From NCBI RefSeq assembly GCF_018860155.1, contig NZ_JAHKNI010000006.1, positions 310,001 through 374,000 of the forward strand: DNA of 64,000 nt. The letters are read 5' to 3'. The translations under genes and the position numbers were made by a program. The notes under the pieces were generated by a model, which saw only the letters and a program-made list of their open reading frames with translations, ran no database searches and was not told the DNA's origin. This DNA comes from Nocardia albiluteola (lineage in GTDB: Bacteria; Actinomycetota; Actinomycetes; Mycobacteriales; Mycobacteriaceae). Below are positions 1 to 8,817 of this stretch, piece after piece (the first letter of the stretch is position 1; every line of letters begins with the position of its first letter).

Positions 1-204
1 GATCCGCACGCGGCGGCGGCCACCCTGCTCGATCGGATGCTCGGTCTGGGCGGGGAACTGGTCACCCTGCTGCTGGGCGCGCGGGCGCCCGAGGGGCTCG
101 GCGACGAGCTGACCGAACACATTACAGCGATATTTCCCGGGGTCGAGGTCGTCGCCTATGCCGGCGGCCAGCCTGTGGATCTGGTGCAGATCGGGGTTGA
201 GTAG
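1..204 (+). CDS. DAK2-domain protein, C-terminal end (partial)
   Basis: Only the last 67 codons of this gene are in the window, ending in TAG two bases before recG. The tail reads like the end of actinobacterial DAK2-domain proteins (YloV/FakA-like), with a Leu-rich helix followed by the segment FPGVEVVAYAGGQPVD, which resembles the C-terminal alpha/beta region of that family. In mycobacteria a DAK2 protein lies directly before recG, so the context supports the call. FakA-type proteins bind and phosphorylate fatty acids with a FakB partner, but the kinase domain is outside the window and that function cannot be checked here. The very short gap suggests co-transcription with recG. Confidence 0.7.
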   Translation, partial: DPHAAAATLLDRMLGLGGELVTLLLGARAPEGLGDELTEHITAIFPGVEVVAYAGGQPVDLVQIGVE

Positions 205-206
205 CG

Positions 207-2483
207 ATGGCGACACTGCGGGACCGCCTGGACCACGTGCTCGGGGTCAAGGCCGCCGAACCGCTGGCCGACGCCTTCGACATGCACACCGTCGAGGATC
301 TGCTGCGCCACTACCCCCTGCGCTACGTCACCCAGGGCCAGCCGCTGACCGAGGAGGCCCCCGAGGAGGGTGCGCACCTCACGGTGGTCGGCACGGTGAC
401 CAAGACCGAACTGCGGCCGATGAAGAACCGCCGCGGGCGGCTGTTGAAGGTGGAGCTCGACGCCGGCTCGGCCAAACCCGTCGATATCACCTTCTTCAAC
501 GGCGACAAGGTGAGCTATCTGGTCAAACAGGGTGTGCGGGCGATGATGTCGGGCACCGTGCACTGGTGGCGGCCGGACCGCTGGAATCTGTCGCATCCCT
601 CGTACCTGATTCTGCCGGAGGCAGGGGACACGGTGGAGAATCTCACCGCGGTGCGCGGCAGCGGCGACCTGCGAGGGCTGGCCCGCAGCGCCAAAGGCGA
701 CGGGGGCGTGGACGTTTCGTTCTTCGAGCGCGAATTCGTTCCGGTCTACCCGGCCACGGCCAAGGTGCAGAGCTGGGATGTGCTCGCCTGCGTGCGGCAG
801 GTGCTGGACCAGCTCGATCCGATCGATGATCCACTGCCGCAGCATCTTCGCGAGGATCGCGGGCTGCTGGCGGTCTCCGACGCGCTGCGCCTGATCCACC
901 TGCCCGAGAGCAAGTCCGATATCGAACAGGCAAGGGAGCGTCTGCGTTTCGACGAGGCGATGGCACTGCAGCTGGTGCTGGCCGAGCGCCGCCACGACGC
1001 CGAGGGTCGCGCGGCCCGGCAGTGCCCGCCCCGGACCGACGGCATCGCAACGGATTTCGACAAGCGGCTGCCGTTCGAGCTGACCGCCGGGCAGCGGCAG
1101 GTGATCGGCGAGATCTCCGAGGATCTCTCGGGCGCCCATCCGATGCACCGGCTGCTGCAGGGCGAGGTCGGATCCGGCAAGACGATCGTTGCGCTGCACG
1201 CGATGCTGCAGGTCGTCGACGCCGGACAGCAGTGCGCGCTGCTGGCGCCGACCGAAGTGCTTGCCGCCCAGCATTATCGATCGCTGCGCGGCATGCTCGG
1301 CGATCTGGGTACCGCCGGTGAGCTGGGTGCGGCGGACAACGCCACCAAGGTGGTGCTGGTGACCGGCTCGATGTCGGCGAGCACGAAGAAGGCCGCACTG
1401 CTGGACGCGGTGACCGGCGAGGCGGGCATCGTGATCGGCACCCATGCGCTGATCCAGGACGCCGTCGAGTTCTACGACCTGGGCATGGTGATCGTGGACG
1501 AGCAGCACCGGTTCGGCGTCGAGCAGCGGGATGCGTTGCGCGTCAAGGCCAAGCAGGGGATGAGCCCGCATCTGCTGGTGATGACCGCGACCCCGATTCC
1601 GCGCACGATAGCCATGACCACGCTCGGCGATCTCGAGACCTCCACGCTGACCGAGCTGCCGCGAGGACGCTCGCCCATCACCACCCGGGTGGTCCCCGCC
1701 AAGACACATCCGAGCTGGGTGGATCGGGCGTGGGAGCGGATCCGGGAGGAGGTCGAGGCCGGGCGCCAGGCGTACGTGGTGTGCTCGCGCATCGGCGACG
1801 ACGAGGACGAGAACCCGACCGCGAAGGGCAAGGGCCGCAAGGCGAAAGCCGAGGAGGAGAAGGAGGGGCCGGCCACGCATGCCGCACGGGACGTCTTCGA
1901 GACGCTGAGCGCAGGGGCGCTGGCCGGTCTGCGGGTCGGGCTGCTGCACGGCCGCCTGCCCGGTGACGAGAAGGACGCGGTGATGCGCGCGTTCAACGAC
2001 GGCGAGATCGACGTGCTGGTCTGCACCACCGTGGTCGAGGTCGGCGTCGATGTGCCCAATGCGACGGTCATGGCCATCGTCGACGCGGACCGTTTCGGGG
2101 TCAGCCAGCTGCACCAGCTGCGCGGGCGGGTCGGGCGCGGCAAGCATGCGGGCCTGTGCCTGCTGATCACCGAGACCTCGCCGATGGGCGGCGCGATGGC
2201 CCGTCTGGAGGCCGTCGCGGGAACCCTGGACGGCTTCGAGCTGTCGGTGCTGGACCTGCGGCAGCGCCGCGAGGGCGATGTGCTCGGCGCGGCCCAGTCC
2301 GGCACGGCCCGCAGCCTGCGCCTGCTGTCGCTGCTGGACGACCTCGAGGTGATCACCGCCGCCCAGCAGCTCGCCCGCGAGGTCGTCGAGGCCGATCCGA
2401 CGCTGGAGAAGCACCCGGGCCTGGCGACGATGATGCGTGCCGCGGTGGACGGTGAACGCCTGGAGTACCTGGCCAAGTCATAG
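207..2483 (+). CDS. recG: ATP-dependent DNA helicase RecG
   Basis: RecG is a superfamily 2 helicase that remodels stalled replication forks and branched DNA. The 758-aa product has an N-terminal wedge/OB region (about residues 60-150), Walker A GEVGSGKT at 319-326, DEQH at 431-434, then the second RecA-like domain with the QLRGRVGRG motif. The ATG start lies two bases after the stop of the DAK2 gene, implying an operon. Between the helicase domains, at about residues 530-557, is a highly charged Asp/Glu- then Lys-rich insertion (DDEDEN followed by GKGRKAKAEEEK). It is absent from short RecGs such as that of E. coli and is probably a disordered loop. All catalytic motifs are intact. Confidence 0.97.
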   Translation: MATLRDRLDHVLGVKAAEPLADAFDMHTVEDLLRHYPLRYVTQGQPLTEEAPEEGAHLTVVGTVTKTELRPMKNRRGRLLKVELDAGSAKPVDITFFNGDKVSYLVKQGVRAMMSGTVHWWRPDRWNLSHPSYLILPEAGDTVENLTAVRGSGDLRGLARSAKGDGGVDVSFFEREFVPVYPATAKVQSWDVLACVRQVLDQLDPIDDPLPQHLREDRGLLAVSDALRLIHLPESKSDIEQARERLRFDEAMALQLVLAERRHDAEGRAARQCPPRTDGIATDFDKRLPFELTAGQRQVIGEISEDLSGAHPMHRLLQGEVGSGKTIVALHAMLQVVDAGQQCALLAPTEVLAAQHYRSLRGMLGDLGTAGELGAADNATKVVLVTGSMSASTKKAALLDAVTGEAGIVIGTHALIQDAVEFYDLGMVIVDEQHRFGVEQRDALRVKAKQGMSPHLLVMTATPIPRTIAMTTLGDLETSTLTELPRGRSPITTRVVPAKTHPSWVDRAWERIREEVEAGRQAYVVCSRIGDDEDENPTAKGKGRKAKAEEEKEGPATHAARDVFETLSAGALAGLRVGLLHGRLPGDEKDAVMRAFNDGEIDVLVCTTVVEVGVDVPNATVMAIVDADRFGVSQLHQLRGRVGRGKHAGLCLLITETSPMGGAMARLEAVAGTLDGFELSVLDLRQRREGDVLGAAQSGTARSLRLLSLLDDLEVITAAQQLAREVVEADPTLEKHPGLATMMRAAVDGERLEYLAKS

Positions 2484-2493
2484 GTGTGCCCGG

Positions 2494-2640
2494 CTACCAG
2501 CCCATATCCCTGGTGGCCGCGGCTTGCTCGGCCGCGATCTGTTCGGTCGCCGCGGATGCGACGTCGTAGTCGGCCGCCCACTCGAACCGGGAGCAGAGGT
2601 CGGTCAGCGCCTGCTTCCGCGCCGGATGGGTGATCGGCAC
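2494..2640 (-). CDS. small hypothetical protein or gene remnant (48 aa)
   Basis: A GTG-started frame of 48 codons on the minus strand reads VPITHPARKQALTDLCSRFE and ends DMGW. Its third codon positions are almost all G or C, as in the genes around it, which argues that it is or was coding. The sequence is helical and alanine/glutamate-rich with no known motif. AGGA lies only 2 nt before the GTG, so the start is uncertain, and the frame stays open upstream without a better start. It may be a real small protein or the C-terminal remnant of a larger gene. It is convergent with recG and divergent from the EamA gene. Confidence 0.38.
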   Translation of the reverse strand: MPITHPARKQALTDLCSRFEWAADYDVASAATEQIAAEQAAATRDMGW

Positions 2641-2774
2641 GGTCCTGCTCGATGACGCTGGACCGGGAAGGCGCGAGCCGCATTTGGCGTTGTGTCCTGA
2701 CGCCGGGTGGGATGCTGCTCGGGAGGCAGGACCGGCGGTTGAATGAGGCGGCCGCGGAGAGTGGAGGTGTGCCG

Positions 2775-3686
2775 GTGGTCGCGATCGATTTCGGGCGGGC
2801 GCGGAGAGTCTCGTGGCCGCAGGTGTTCTCGCGGCTGCCGGTGCGGCAGGGGATCGGCGGGGTGCCGCCCACGCTGCTGGTGCTGGCGGGGATCGTCAGC
2901 GTGCAGATCGGTGCGGCGCTGGCCACCGAGCTGTTCGCCGCGACCGGACCCGCCGGTGCGGTGAGCCTGCGTCTGGGCTTCGCGGGGGTCGTCCTGCTGG
3001 TGTTCTGGCGGTCCTCGCTGCGGATCGAGCGGCGGGCGCTGCCGGTCGTGCTCGGCTTCGGCGCCGTGCTCGCCGCGATGAACTTCTCCTTCTACGAGGC
3101 GATCGATCGCATTCCGCTCGGCATGGCCGTCACCATCGAATTCCTCGGTCCGCTGGCGGTGGCCCTGGCCGGTTCGCGGCGCTGGGTCGATCCGGTCTGG
3201 GCGGTGCTGGCCGGGGGCGGGGTCCTGCTGCTGACCCGCTCGGCGGGGGCGGTGCCGTGGACGGGTGTGCTGTTGGCCCTCTGCGCTGCGGCCTGCTGGG
3301 CCTGCTACATCCTGCTCAGCGCGAAACTCGGCGAAAAGACCAGCGGCGGTGGGGGGTTGGCCCTGGCGATGGCTTTCGGCGGACTGCTCATGGCCCCGAT
3401 CGGCATCGCCGATGCGGGCGCCGCGCTGCTGCATCCGGCGGTGCTGGCCGCGGGATTCGGCGTCGCAATGCTGTCCTCGGTGCTGCCGTATTCGGTGGAG
3501 CTCGAGGCGCTGCGCCGGATTCCGCCCCGGGTGTTCGGGGTGCTGATGAGCCTCGAGCCCGCCGTCGCGGCCGTCGCCGGGCTGATCGTGCTGAGCCAGG
3601 CGATGAATCTGCCGCAGTGGGCCGGCATCGCGTGCGTGGTGGCGGCCTCGGCCGGTGCCACCCGAACCGGACGGATCGATCCCTAG
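2775..3686 (+). CDS. EamA/RhtA-family inner-membrane exporter
   Basis: This is a DMT-superfamily transporter with about ten hydrophobic helices arranged as two EamA repeats, most similar in feel to RhtA-type threonine/homoserine exporters. The segments EFLGPLAVAL and SVLPYSVELEALRRI are typical of that subfamily. The GTG start at 2775 is preferred because GGAGG stands 7 nt upstream; this gives 303 aa. The frame is open back to 2652, but that would add an unlikely hydrophilic leader. The substrate cannot be read from sequence; export of amino acids or related metabolites is inferred from the family. There are no clear operon partners. Confidence 0.85.
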   Translation: MVAIDFGRARRVSWPQVFSRLPVRQGIGGVPPTLLVLAGIVSVQIGAALATELFAATGPAGAVSLRLGFAGVVLLVFWRSSLRIERRALPVVLGFGAVLAAMNFSFYEAIDRIPLGMAVTIEFLGPLAVALAGSRRWVDPVWAVLAGGGVLLLTRSAGAVPWTGVLLALCAAACWACYILLSAKLGEKTSGGGGLALAMAFGGLLMAPIGIADAGAALLHPAVLAAGFGVAMLSSVLPYSVELEALRRIPPRVFGVLMSLEPAVAAVAGLIVLSQAMNLPQWAGIACVVAASAGATRTGRIDP

Positions 3687-3721
3687 CGGAAGTGGTCAGT
3701 GGTCGTGTCTAACATCGCGAC

Positions 3722-4156
3722 ATGTCAACACCTCCAATGGAGTCCGTCGTTCACGATCTAGTCGCTCTCGATTTCCCGGGTGAAGACATGCGGGACGGAG
3801 TTCGCAGCAGTGGGCCCGGCTATCACCTGTGTACTCTGCGGGCCAGCCAGTACTTCTGGGAACGCAGCACCGAGGCATGGGAGGCGGCCGACGCAGAGAT
3901 CGAGACCGCTCTCCGAGAGCTGACAGCGGCCCTGACCGAGTGCTGGGGTGTTCCCGAGACGATCGAGCTCGATCCGCTCCAGTGGTACGAGCCCGAACCC
4001 CTCAGTCAGCTGTCACAAGGGGCTACGGTCGTCGCCTGGTATCGACCCGAAGCCGGTCGGTGGGTCGGGCTCACCACCTTGCAAGGAGATGTGGAACTCC
4101 CGATCGAGTTGTGCGTGGGTGTCGGGGAGGGGCCGATCCCGGCCGTAGAGCCTTAG
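3722..4156 (+). CDS. hypothetical protein (144 aa)
   Basis: I do not recognise a family. The protein is soluble and acidic, with no signal peptide or membrane segment, and is rich in Trp and Glu (for example AWEAADAEIETALRELTAAL, probably a helix). Its composition is less GC-biased than its neighbours (more Ser, Gln and Tyr codons), which may mark it as acquired. A TAACAT box sits 7 nt before the ATG, so the transcript is probably leaderless with its own promoter. It is convergent with the PrpR/RamB-type regulator. Confidence 0.6.
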   Translation: MSTPPMESVVHDLVALDFPGEDMRDGVRSSGPGYHLCTLRASQYFWERSTEAWEAADAEIETALRELTAALTECWGVPETIELDPLQWYEPEPLSQLSQGATVVAWYRPEAGRWVGLTTLQGDVELPIELCVGVGEGPIPAVEP

Positions 4157-4171
4157 CCCATCGGCATGGGC
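4156..4171. terminator. short hairpin between convergent genes
   Basis: GCCCAT-CGGC-ATGGGC forms a 6-bp stem with a 4-nt loop between two convergent genes. There is no T run, so it is at best a weak intrinsic terminator. Confidence 0.3.
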
Positions 4172-4175
4172 CCGG

Positions 4176-5606
4176 CTATAGCTCCGAGCGCAGCACGTGG
4201 GGGTACGGCAGGTCCACCGATGACGTCTCGGTGACGGCCAGTGGCCGTCCGATCTGCGGGAATGCCCGCTGCGGGCAGGAGGAGCGATCGCACACCTTGC
4301 AGCCCGCGCCGATGGGGACCGCGGCTGCCGGGTCGTCGAGTTGTAGTCCACTGGAGTACACCAGGCGGTCGGCGTACTCGATATCGCAGCCCAGCCCGAT
4401 CGCGAATTCCTTGGTGGCCGTGTTGAATCCGCGCGGCGCCGGGTTGGTGGTGCGAGCGACCCACAGGTAGCGGCGACCATCGGGCATCGAGGCGACCTGG
4501 GTCAGCACCCGGCCCGGATTCGCGAACGCCTCGTGCACCACCCACAGCGGGCAGCTGCCGCCGACCCGGGAGAAGTGGAATGCCGTGGCGGACTGGCGTT
4601 TGGAGATGTTCCCGGCGCGGTCGGTGCGCACGAAGAAGAACGGCACCCCGCGCTGGCCCTGCCGCTGCATCGTGCTGAGGCGATGGCAGACGGTCTCGAA
4701 GCCCACCTCGAAGCGCAGGGAGAGCAGGTCGATGTCGTACCGCAACTCCTCGGCCGAGCGCAGGAACCTTCCGTACGGCAGCACCAGCGCCCCCGCGAAA
4801 TAGTTCGCCAGCCCGACCCGGGCCAGCGCGCGCGATTCGCCGGACAGCGACGGGGTTCCGCCCAGCACCTCGTCCAGCAGCCGCCCATACAGCAGGAACG
4901 CAAGCGTGGTGGCGATCTGGAAGGCGCGCTGCCCGGGGCGCAGCCGGCGGGCCAGGGTCAGGGTGCGGGTCTCGGGATCGTACTGGCGCTTGGGGATGGC
5001 CGGATCTGCGCCGTCGCCGCGGACCAGCACCGTCACCCGGGCGCGCTCCTCGGCGACGCGGGCCAGCTGGCGGTCCAGCGAGCCGATGGTCAGGCCGGAC
5101 TCCTCGAACAGCTGCTCGGCGGCCAGATCGAGCTGGGGGATGTGGTTGTGATGGTCGTAGAAGAAGTCGCGCACGTCCTCGTACGGCATGGGCACGCCGG
5201 GGGCGCCCGTCGGGGTCGCGACCTTGGAGGACAGCAGGTCCAGCTGATCGGTGGCCGCGCGCAGCCGGCGGTGCATGGCCACGATCGTCTTGGCCACCTC
5301 GGGCAGCCGGGTGGCCAGGTCCTCGACCTCCGCGGCGGGGGGTGCGGTGCCGCCGCCGGCCTCGACCAGCACCTCGTGCAGGTCCGAGACCAGCCGGGCG
5401 TCCGAGTCCGCCGCGAAGAACTGCACATCGAGATCGAACGTCGAATTCAGTTTCAGCAGTACCGGAATGGTGAGGGGGCGTTGATCGCGCTCGAGCTGGT
5501 TGAGGTAGCTGGGGGACAGCTCGAGGGACTTGGCCAGGGCAGCCTGGGTCATCCGCCGTTCCTCGCGCAACCGCCGTAGTCGGGCACCCGCATACATCTT
5601 GCGCAC
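4176..5606 (-). CDS. short-chain fatty acyl-CoA regulator, PrpR/RamB type
   Basis: The 476-aa product has an N-terminal XRE-type helix-turn-helix (about residues 10-65, with SPSYLNQLERDQRPLT as the recognition region), a central IrrE/DUF955-like part, and a C-terminal cysteine segment CKVCDRSSC (Cys436, 439, 444). The last resembles the Fe-S or acyl-CoA-binding domain of mycobacterial PrpR. Length and layout match RamB and PrpR, which control acetate, propionate and glyoxylate-cycle genes. Neither icl nor prp genes are adjacent, so I do not choose between the two names. A GCAA-N3-TTGC inverted repeat 25-35 nt upstream suggests autoregulation, and a similar site precedes pyc. Confidence 0.88.
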   Translation of the reverse strand: MRKMYAGARLRRLREERRMTQAALAKSLELSPSYLNQLERDQRPLTIPVLLKLNSTFDLDVQFFAADSDARLVSDLHEVLVEAGGGTAPPAAEVEDLATRLPEVAKTIVAMHRRLRAATDQLDLLSSKVATPTGAPGVPMPYEDVRDFFYDHHNHIPQLDLAAEQLFEESGLTIGSLDRQLARVAEERARVTVLVRGDGADPAIPKRQYDPETRTLTLARRLRPGQRAFQIATTLAFLLYGRLLDEVLGGTPSLSGESRALARVGLANYFAGALVLPYGRFLRSAEELRYDIDLLSLRFEVGFETVCHRLSTMQRQGQRGVPFFFVRTDRAGNISKRQSATAFHFSRVGGSCPLWVVHEAFANPGRVLTQVASMPDGRRYLWVARTTNPAPRGFNTATKEFAIGLGCDIEYADRLVYSSGLQLDDPAAAVPIGAGCKVCDRSSCPQRAFPQIGRPLAVTETSSVDLPYPHVLRSEL

Positions 5607-5630
5607 TCGCAGATGGTACTGCAGGCCTTC

Positions 5631-5641
5631 GCAATCATTGC
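5631..5641. promoter_or_regulatory. GCAAT-C-ATTGC inverted repeat, probable autoregulatory site
   Basis: An 11-bp inverted repeat, GCAATCATTGC, lies 25-35 nt upstream of the PrpR/RamB-type regulator. It has the same GCAA-N3-TTGC form as the site before pyc. RamB is known to bind a motif containing AACTTTGCAAA, so the half-site TTTGC fits. Assignment to this regulator is inference. Confidence 0.45.
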
Positions 5642-5809
5642 AGTTCCCTCGCGGATTGCCCGGAAAAAATCTGCTACTGCGAGGTAACGCAGGCCCTGTT
5701 ACCGGTGCGTACTGTGCGAAGGATGATCATTTCACCGGGAGCGGGTCAGAGGTGAGGTGCCGCGGTCACCATCCGCTCCCTGGGGAGTTTCCGGGAGATA
5801 GCCGACTGA

Positions 5810-5833
5810 GAGCGAATGCGGAGGTACGCCTAG
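5810..5833 (-). repeat. 24-nt element overlapping a stop codon, copy 1
   Basis: On the minus strand the sequence starting CTAGGCGTACCTCCGCATTC and ending GCTC overlaps the TAG of the DUF1737 gene. It is identical over 24 nt to 55039-55062, where it overlaps the TAG of the TetR gene. The two host genes are unrelated. Confidence 0.8.
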
Positions 5834-6006
5834 CGCGGGTCGAGGATCACCGCCTGTGCGGCGATGACGGTCGTGCCGTCGAAGGTCACCGACGGCGAGC
5901 CGTGGAGCCGGTAGCCCTCGTCCAGCAGGGCACTGATGCGCTGGCAGAAGGTGGCGTCGTCCGGGCCGGTGATCAGACGGTAGCGCAGGGGTTCCGGAGT
6001 GGTCAT
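5830..6006 (-). CDS. DUF1737 domain protein (58 aa)
   Basis: This small protein begins MTTPEPLRYRLITGPDDATF and has the whole DUF1737 pattern: YRLITGPDD, then a helix, then GYRLHGSPSVTF and IAAQAVIL. DUF1737 proteins are single-domain, 55-70 aa, and of unknown function, so this one is full length. TACCCT stands 7 nt before the ATG, suggesting a leaderless transcript. The stop codon and the bases after it belong to a 24-nt element repeated exactly at the stop of the TetR gene near 55.0 kb. The 223 bases between this gene and the regulator at 5606 hold only that element and the operator. Confidence 0.85.
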   Translation of the reverse strand: MTTPEPLRYRLITGPDDATFCQRISALLDEGYRLHGSPSVTFDGTTVIAAQAVILDPR

Positions 6007-6080
6007 GAGTTCGAGGGTAGCCCCGGTGCGACGGCGGCCCGCCCGGCCGAAGCCGGGCAGGCCACCTCATTCGCCAGAGC

Positions 6081-8351
6081 TCAGCGCACGCTGTGCGCGG
6101 CGGCGACCATGTTGCGCAGCGACTCTTCCACCTCGACCGGCCCGCGGGTCTTCAGCCCGCAGTCGGGGTTCACCCAGAGCCGTTCGGCCGGAACGGCTTT
6201 CAGGGCGGACCGCAGCGCGGCACTGATCTCCTCCACACTCGGCACCCGGGGTGAATGGATGTCGTAGACGCCCGGTCCGACGCCCAGATCGAATCCGGCC
6301 GAGTTCAGATCGTCCAGCACCTCCATGTGCGAGCGCGCCGCCTCGATCGAGGTGACATCGGCGTCCAGCGCCGTGATCGCGCCGATGACCTCACCGAATT
6401 CGGAGTAGCACAGATGCGTGTGGATCTGGGTGGCATCCGATACTCCGCTGGTGGACAACCGGAACGCGGCCACCGACCAGTTCAGGTAGTCCGGCTTGGC
6501 CTCCGCGCGCAGCGGCAGCAGCTCCCGTAGGGCGGGCTCGTCGACCTGGACGATGCGGATGCCCGCGGTCTGCAGATCGACGGTCTCGTCCCGGATGGCA
6601 AGGGCCACTTGGCGAGCCGAATCCGCCAGCGGCTGATCATCGCGCACGAACGACCACGCCAGAATGGTCACCGGCCCGGTCAGCATGCCCTTGACCGGCT
6701 TGTCGGTGAGCGACTGCGCGTACGAGATCCATTCCACCGTCATCGGTTCCCGGCGCACCACGTCGCCGAACAGGATGGGCGGGCGCACGCAGCGGGTGCC
6801 GTAGGACTGCACCCAGCCGTTCGCGGTAGCGGCGAATCCGTCGAGCTGCTCGGCGAAGTACTGCACCATGTCGTTGCGCTCGGGTTCGCCGTGCACCAGC
6901 ACGTCCAGTCTCAGCTTCTCCTGCAGCGCAACCACATCGGCGATCTCCGCGCGCATCTGCTCGCGATACTGCGCCTCGGTGATCTCCCCTGCGCGCAGCG
7001 CCGCCCGCGCCTTGCGGATGGCGGTGGTCTGCGGATAGGAGCCGATGGTCGTGGTCGGCAGCAGCGGTAGCTGCAGCCGATCACGTTGCAGCGCACGGCG
7101 TTCCTCGGCCGGGGCGCGATGTTCGGCGTCCGGGCCCAGGGCCGCCAGCCGGGCGCGGACGGTGCCCACGTGCAGGCGCGGGTCGTCGCGGCGGCTCCGG
7201 GCCGCGGTGCGGGCGGCGGTCAGCTCGTCGGTGATGGCCTCGGTGCCCTCCCGCAGCGCCCGGGCGAGCAGCTGTACCTCGCGGACCTTCTCGGCGCCGA
7301 AGGCGAGCCATGAGCGCAGCGCCGGGTCCAGCTCGGCCTCGGGCTCGAGCGAATACGGCACGTGCAGTAGCGAACTGGAGCTCGAGACGGCCAGCGAGCC
7401 GGACGCGCCCTGCAGGGTGCCCAGCGTGGCGAGCGCGTCGTCGAGGTCGGTGCGCCACACGTTGCGCCCGTCCACCACGCCCGCCACCAGCAGCTTGTTC
7501 GCCAGCGCCGGGATCGAGGTCACGTCGGAAACGGTTGTGCCCGAGACGAAGTCGAGTGCGATGCCCTCGATGTCGGTCCCGGCCAGGACCTCGAGCGCCG
7601 GGCCCGGTCGTCCGAAGTACGTCGCGACCAGCAGTGCGGGCCGCGTCGGCGCGGAAGCCAGGTCCGCGTATGTGTTCCGGACGAGCACGATCTCCTCGTC
7701 GGTGAGATCGGTGACCAGCACCGGCTCGTCGATCTGGACCCACTGTGCGCCCGCGGCGGCCAGCTGCCCCAGCAGCTCTCGGTACAACGGCAGCAGCTCC
7801 GTCAACCTGGCCAGGGGCGCCGCGCTGTCGATTCCCTTGGCCAGTTTCAGGAATGTCACCGGGCCGATGATCGCCGGACGGGCCGGGATGCCGAGCTCCC
7901 GCGCCTCGCGCAGCTCGCCGAGCACCTTCTCGGGGTGCAGGGTGAATGCGGTGTCCGCGCCGATCTCGGGCACCAGGTAGTGGTAGTTGGTGTCGAACCA
8001 TTTGGTCATCTCGAGCGGTTCGATGCCATCGGCGCCGCGCGCCGCCGCGAAGTAGCGGTCCAGTGGGTTGGCGATGCCCGCGACCCGGGGCGGCAGCGCG
8101 CCGAGCAGGACCGCCGTGTCGAGCATCTGGTCGTAGTACGAGAAGGTGCCGATCGGCACCGAGTCGAGTCCCGCCGCGTGCAGGGCGCGCAGCTGGTCGG
8201 CACGCAGGCCACCGGCCACGGCGTGCAGTTCATCCGCGGTGAGGCGGCCCGCCCAGTAGCCCTCGATCGCCCGCTTGAGCTCGCGACGCGGCCCGATTCG
8301 CGGAATGCCGGGGACCGTCGCGGTGAACGGTGTGTGCGGAATGACAGTCAT
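6081..8351 (-). CDS. metE: cobalamin-independent methionine synthase MetE
   Basis: MetE transfers the methyl group of 5-methyltetrahydropteroyl-triglutamate to homocysteine, making methionine without B12. The 756-aa length is normal. The C-terminal barrel keeps the zinc ligands His646 and Cys648 (THLCYSEFGE) and Cys731 (NPDCGLKTR), equivalent to His641/Cys643/Cys726 of the E. coli enzyme. The ATG at 8351 follows GGAGAA by 6 nt; the frame is open further upstream, but that stretch is the riboswitch leader. Expression is almost certainly repressed by cobalamin through the riboswitch, as expected in an organism that also has a B12-dependent MetH. Confidence 0.97.
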   Translation of the reverse strand: MTVIPHTPFTATVPGIPRIGPRRELKRAIEGYWAGRLTADELHAVAGGLRADQLRALHAAGLDSVPIGTFSYYDQMLDTAVLLGALPPRVAGIANPLDRYFAAARGADGIEPLEMTKWFDTNYHYLVPEIGADTAFTLHPEKVLGELREARELGIPARPAIIGPVTFLKLAKGIDSAAPLARLTELLPLYRELLGQLAAAGAQWVQIDEPVLVTDLTDEEIVLVRNTYADLASAPTRPALLVATYFGRPGPALEVLAGTDIEGIALDFVSGTTVSDVTSIPALANKLLVAGVVDGRNVWRTDLDDALATLGTLQGASGSLAVSSSSSLLHVPYSLEPEAELDPALRSWLAFGAEKVREVQLLARALREGTEAITDELTAARTAARSRRDDPRLHVGTVRARLAALGPDAEHRAPAEERRALQRDRLQLPLLPTTTIGSYPQTTAIRKARAALRAGEITEAQYREQMRAEIADVVALQEKLRLDVLVHGEPERNDMVQYFAEQLDGFAATANGWVQSYGTRCVRPPILFGDVVRREPMTVEWISYAQSLTDKPVKGMLTGPVTILAWSFVRDDQPLADSARQVALAIRDETVDLQTAGIRIVQVDEPALRELLPLRAEAKPDYLNWSVAAFRLSTSGVSDATQIHTHLCYSEFGEVIGAITALDADVTSIEAARSHMEVLDDLNSAGFDLGVGPGVYDIHSPRVPSVEEISAALRSALKAVPAERLWVNPDCGLKTRGPVEVEESLRNMVAAAHSVR

Positions 8352-8464
8352 GGAATTTCTCCAGTGCTGGTAGCCACGGTCACCGCCGTATATGCGCAGA
8401 CGGAGCCCAGGGTGTGTGTGGTGATGCACCGGTGTCCGCCCGCCCGATCCACGAGGCGGTGGCC

Positions 8465-8485
8465 GCCGGATACGGCGTATCCGGC
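8465..8485 (-). other. perfect hairpin next to the cobalamin riboswitch
   Basis: GCCGGATAC-GGC-GTATCCGGC is a perfect 9-bp stem with a 3-nt loop, immediately 3' of the riboswitch aptamer in the metE leader. No T run follows, so it is more likely part of an expression platform (Rho-dependent or translational) than an intrinsic terminator. Confidence 0.5.
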
Positions 8486-8690
8486 ACAGCGGGCAGGTCT
8501 TCGGACTTACAGGCGCCACCTCGATGAGCGCACCCCGGTCGTGCCGGGGTGTGTCCTACTGGCCGTCGCTTCCCAGGTGTGCACCCAGTGCTGATGACGG
8601 CGGTCGTTCCTGCATACCGCTGCGGGACAGTCCCGGATTCCCACCGGGTTCCCTCTCACCCGGCCCCGAGGGACCGGGTTCGACGCTGCC
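8486..8690 (-). promoter_or_regulatory. cobalamin (B12) riboswitch upstream of metE
   Basis: Read on the minus strand, this stretch has the conserved landmarks of the cobalamin aptamer in order: GGTGGGAATCC and GGGACTGTCCCGCAGC, then CACTGGG and CTGGGAAG, and finally AGTCCGAAGACCTGCC. It sits in the metE leader, about 135 nt before the start codon. Cobalamin riboswitches before metE shut off the B12-independent enzyme when B12 is available. No other gene is on this side of the element, so the assignment to metE is secure. Confidence 0.93.
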
Positions 8691-8817
8691 GCACGACGCT
8701 CGGGGCTCCAACTCGCCGGCGCAGCGAACCAGCTGCACTGTCAAGCATAAGCGATCCGCGATAGGTCCCTATTCCGGCATCTGTCCGGTGAGTGGGCCTC
8801 AGTTTCGTCCGGATTAC

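Noticed and set aside
3811..4180. 12-bp repeat GGGCCCGGCTAT at 3811 and 4169
   Set aside because: Short, GC-rich and with no shared context; probably chance.
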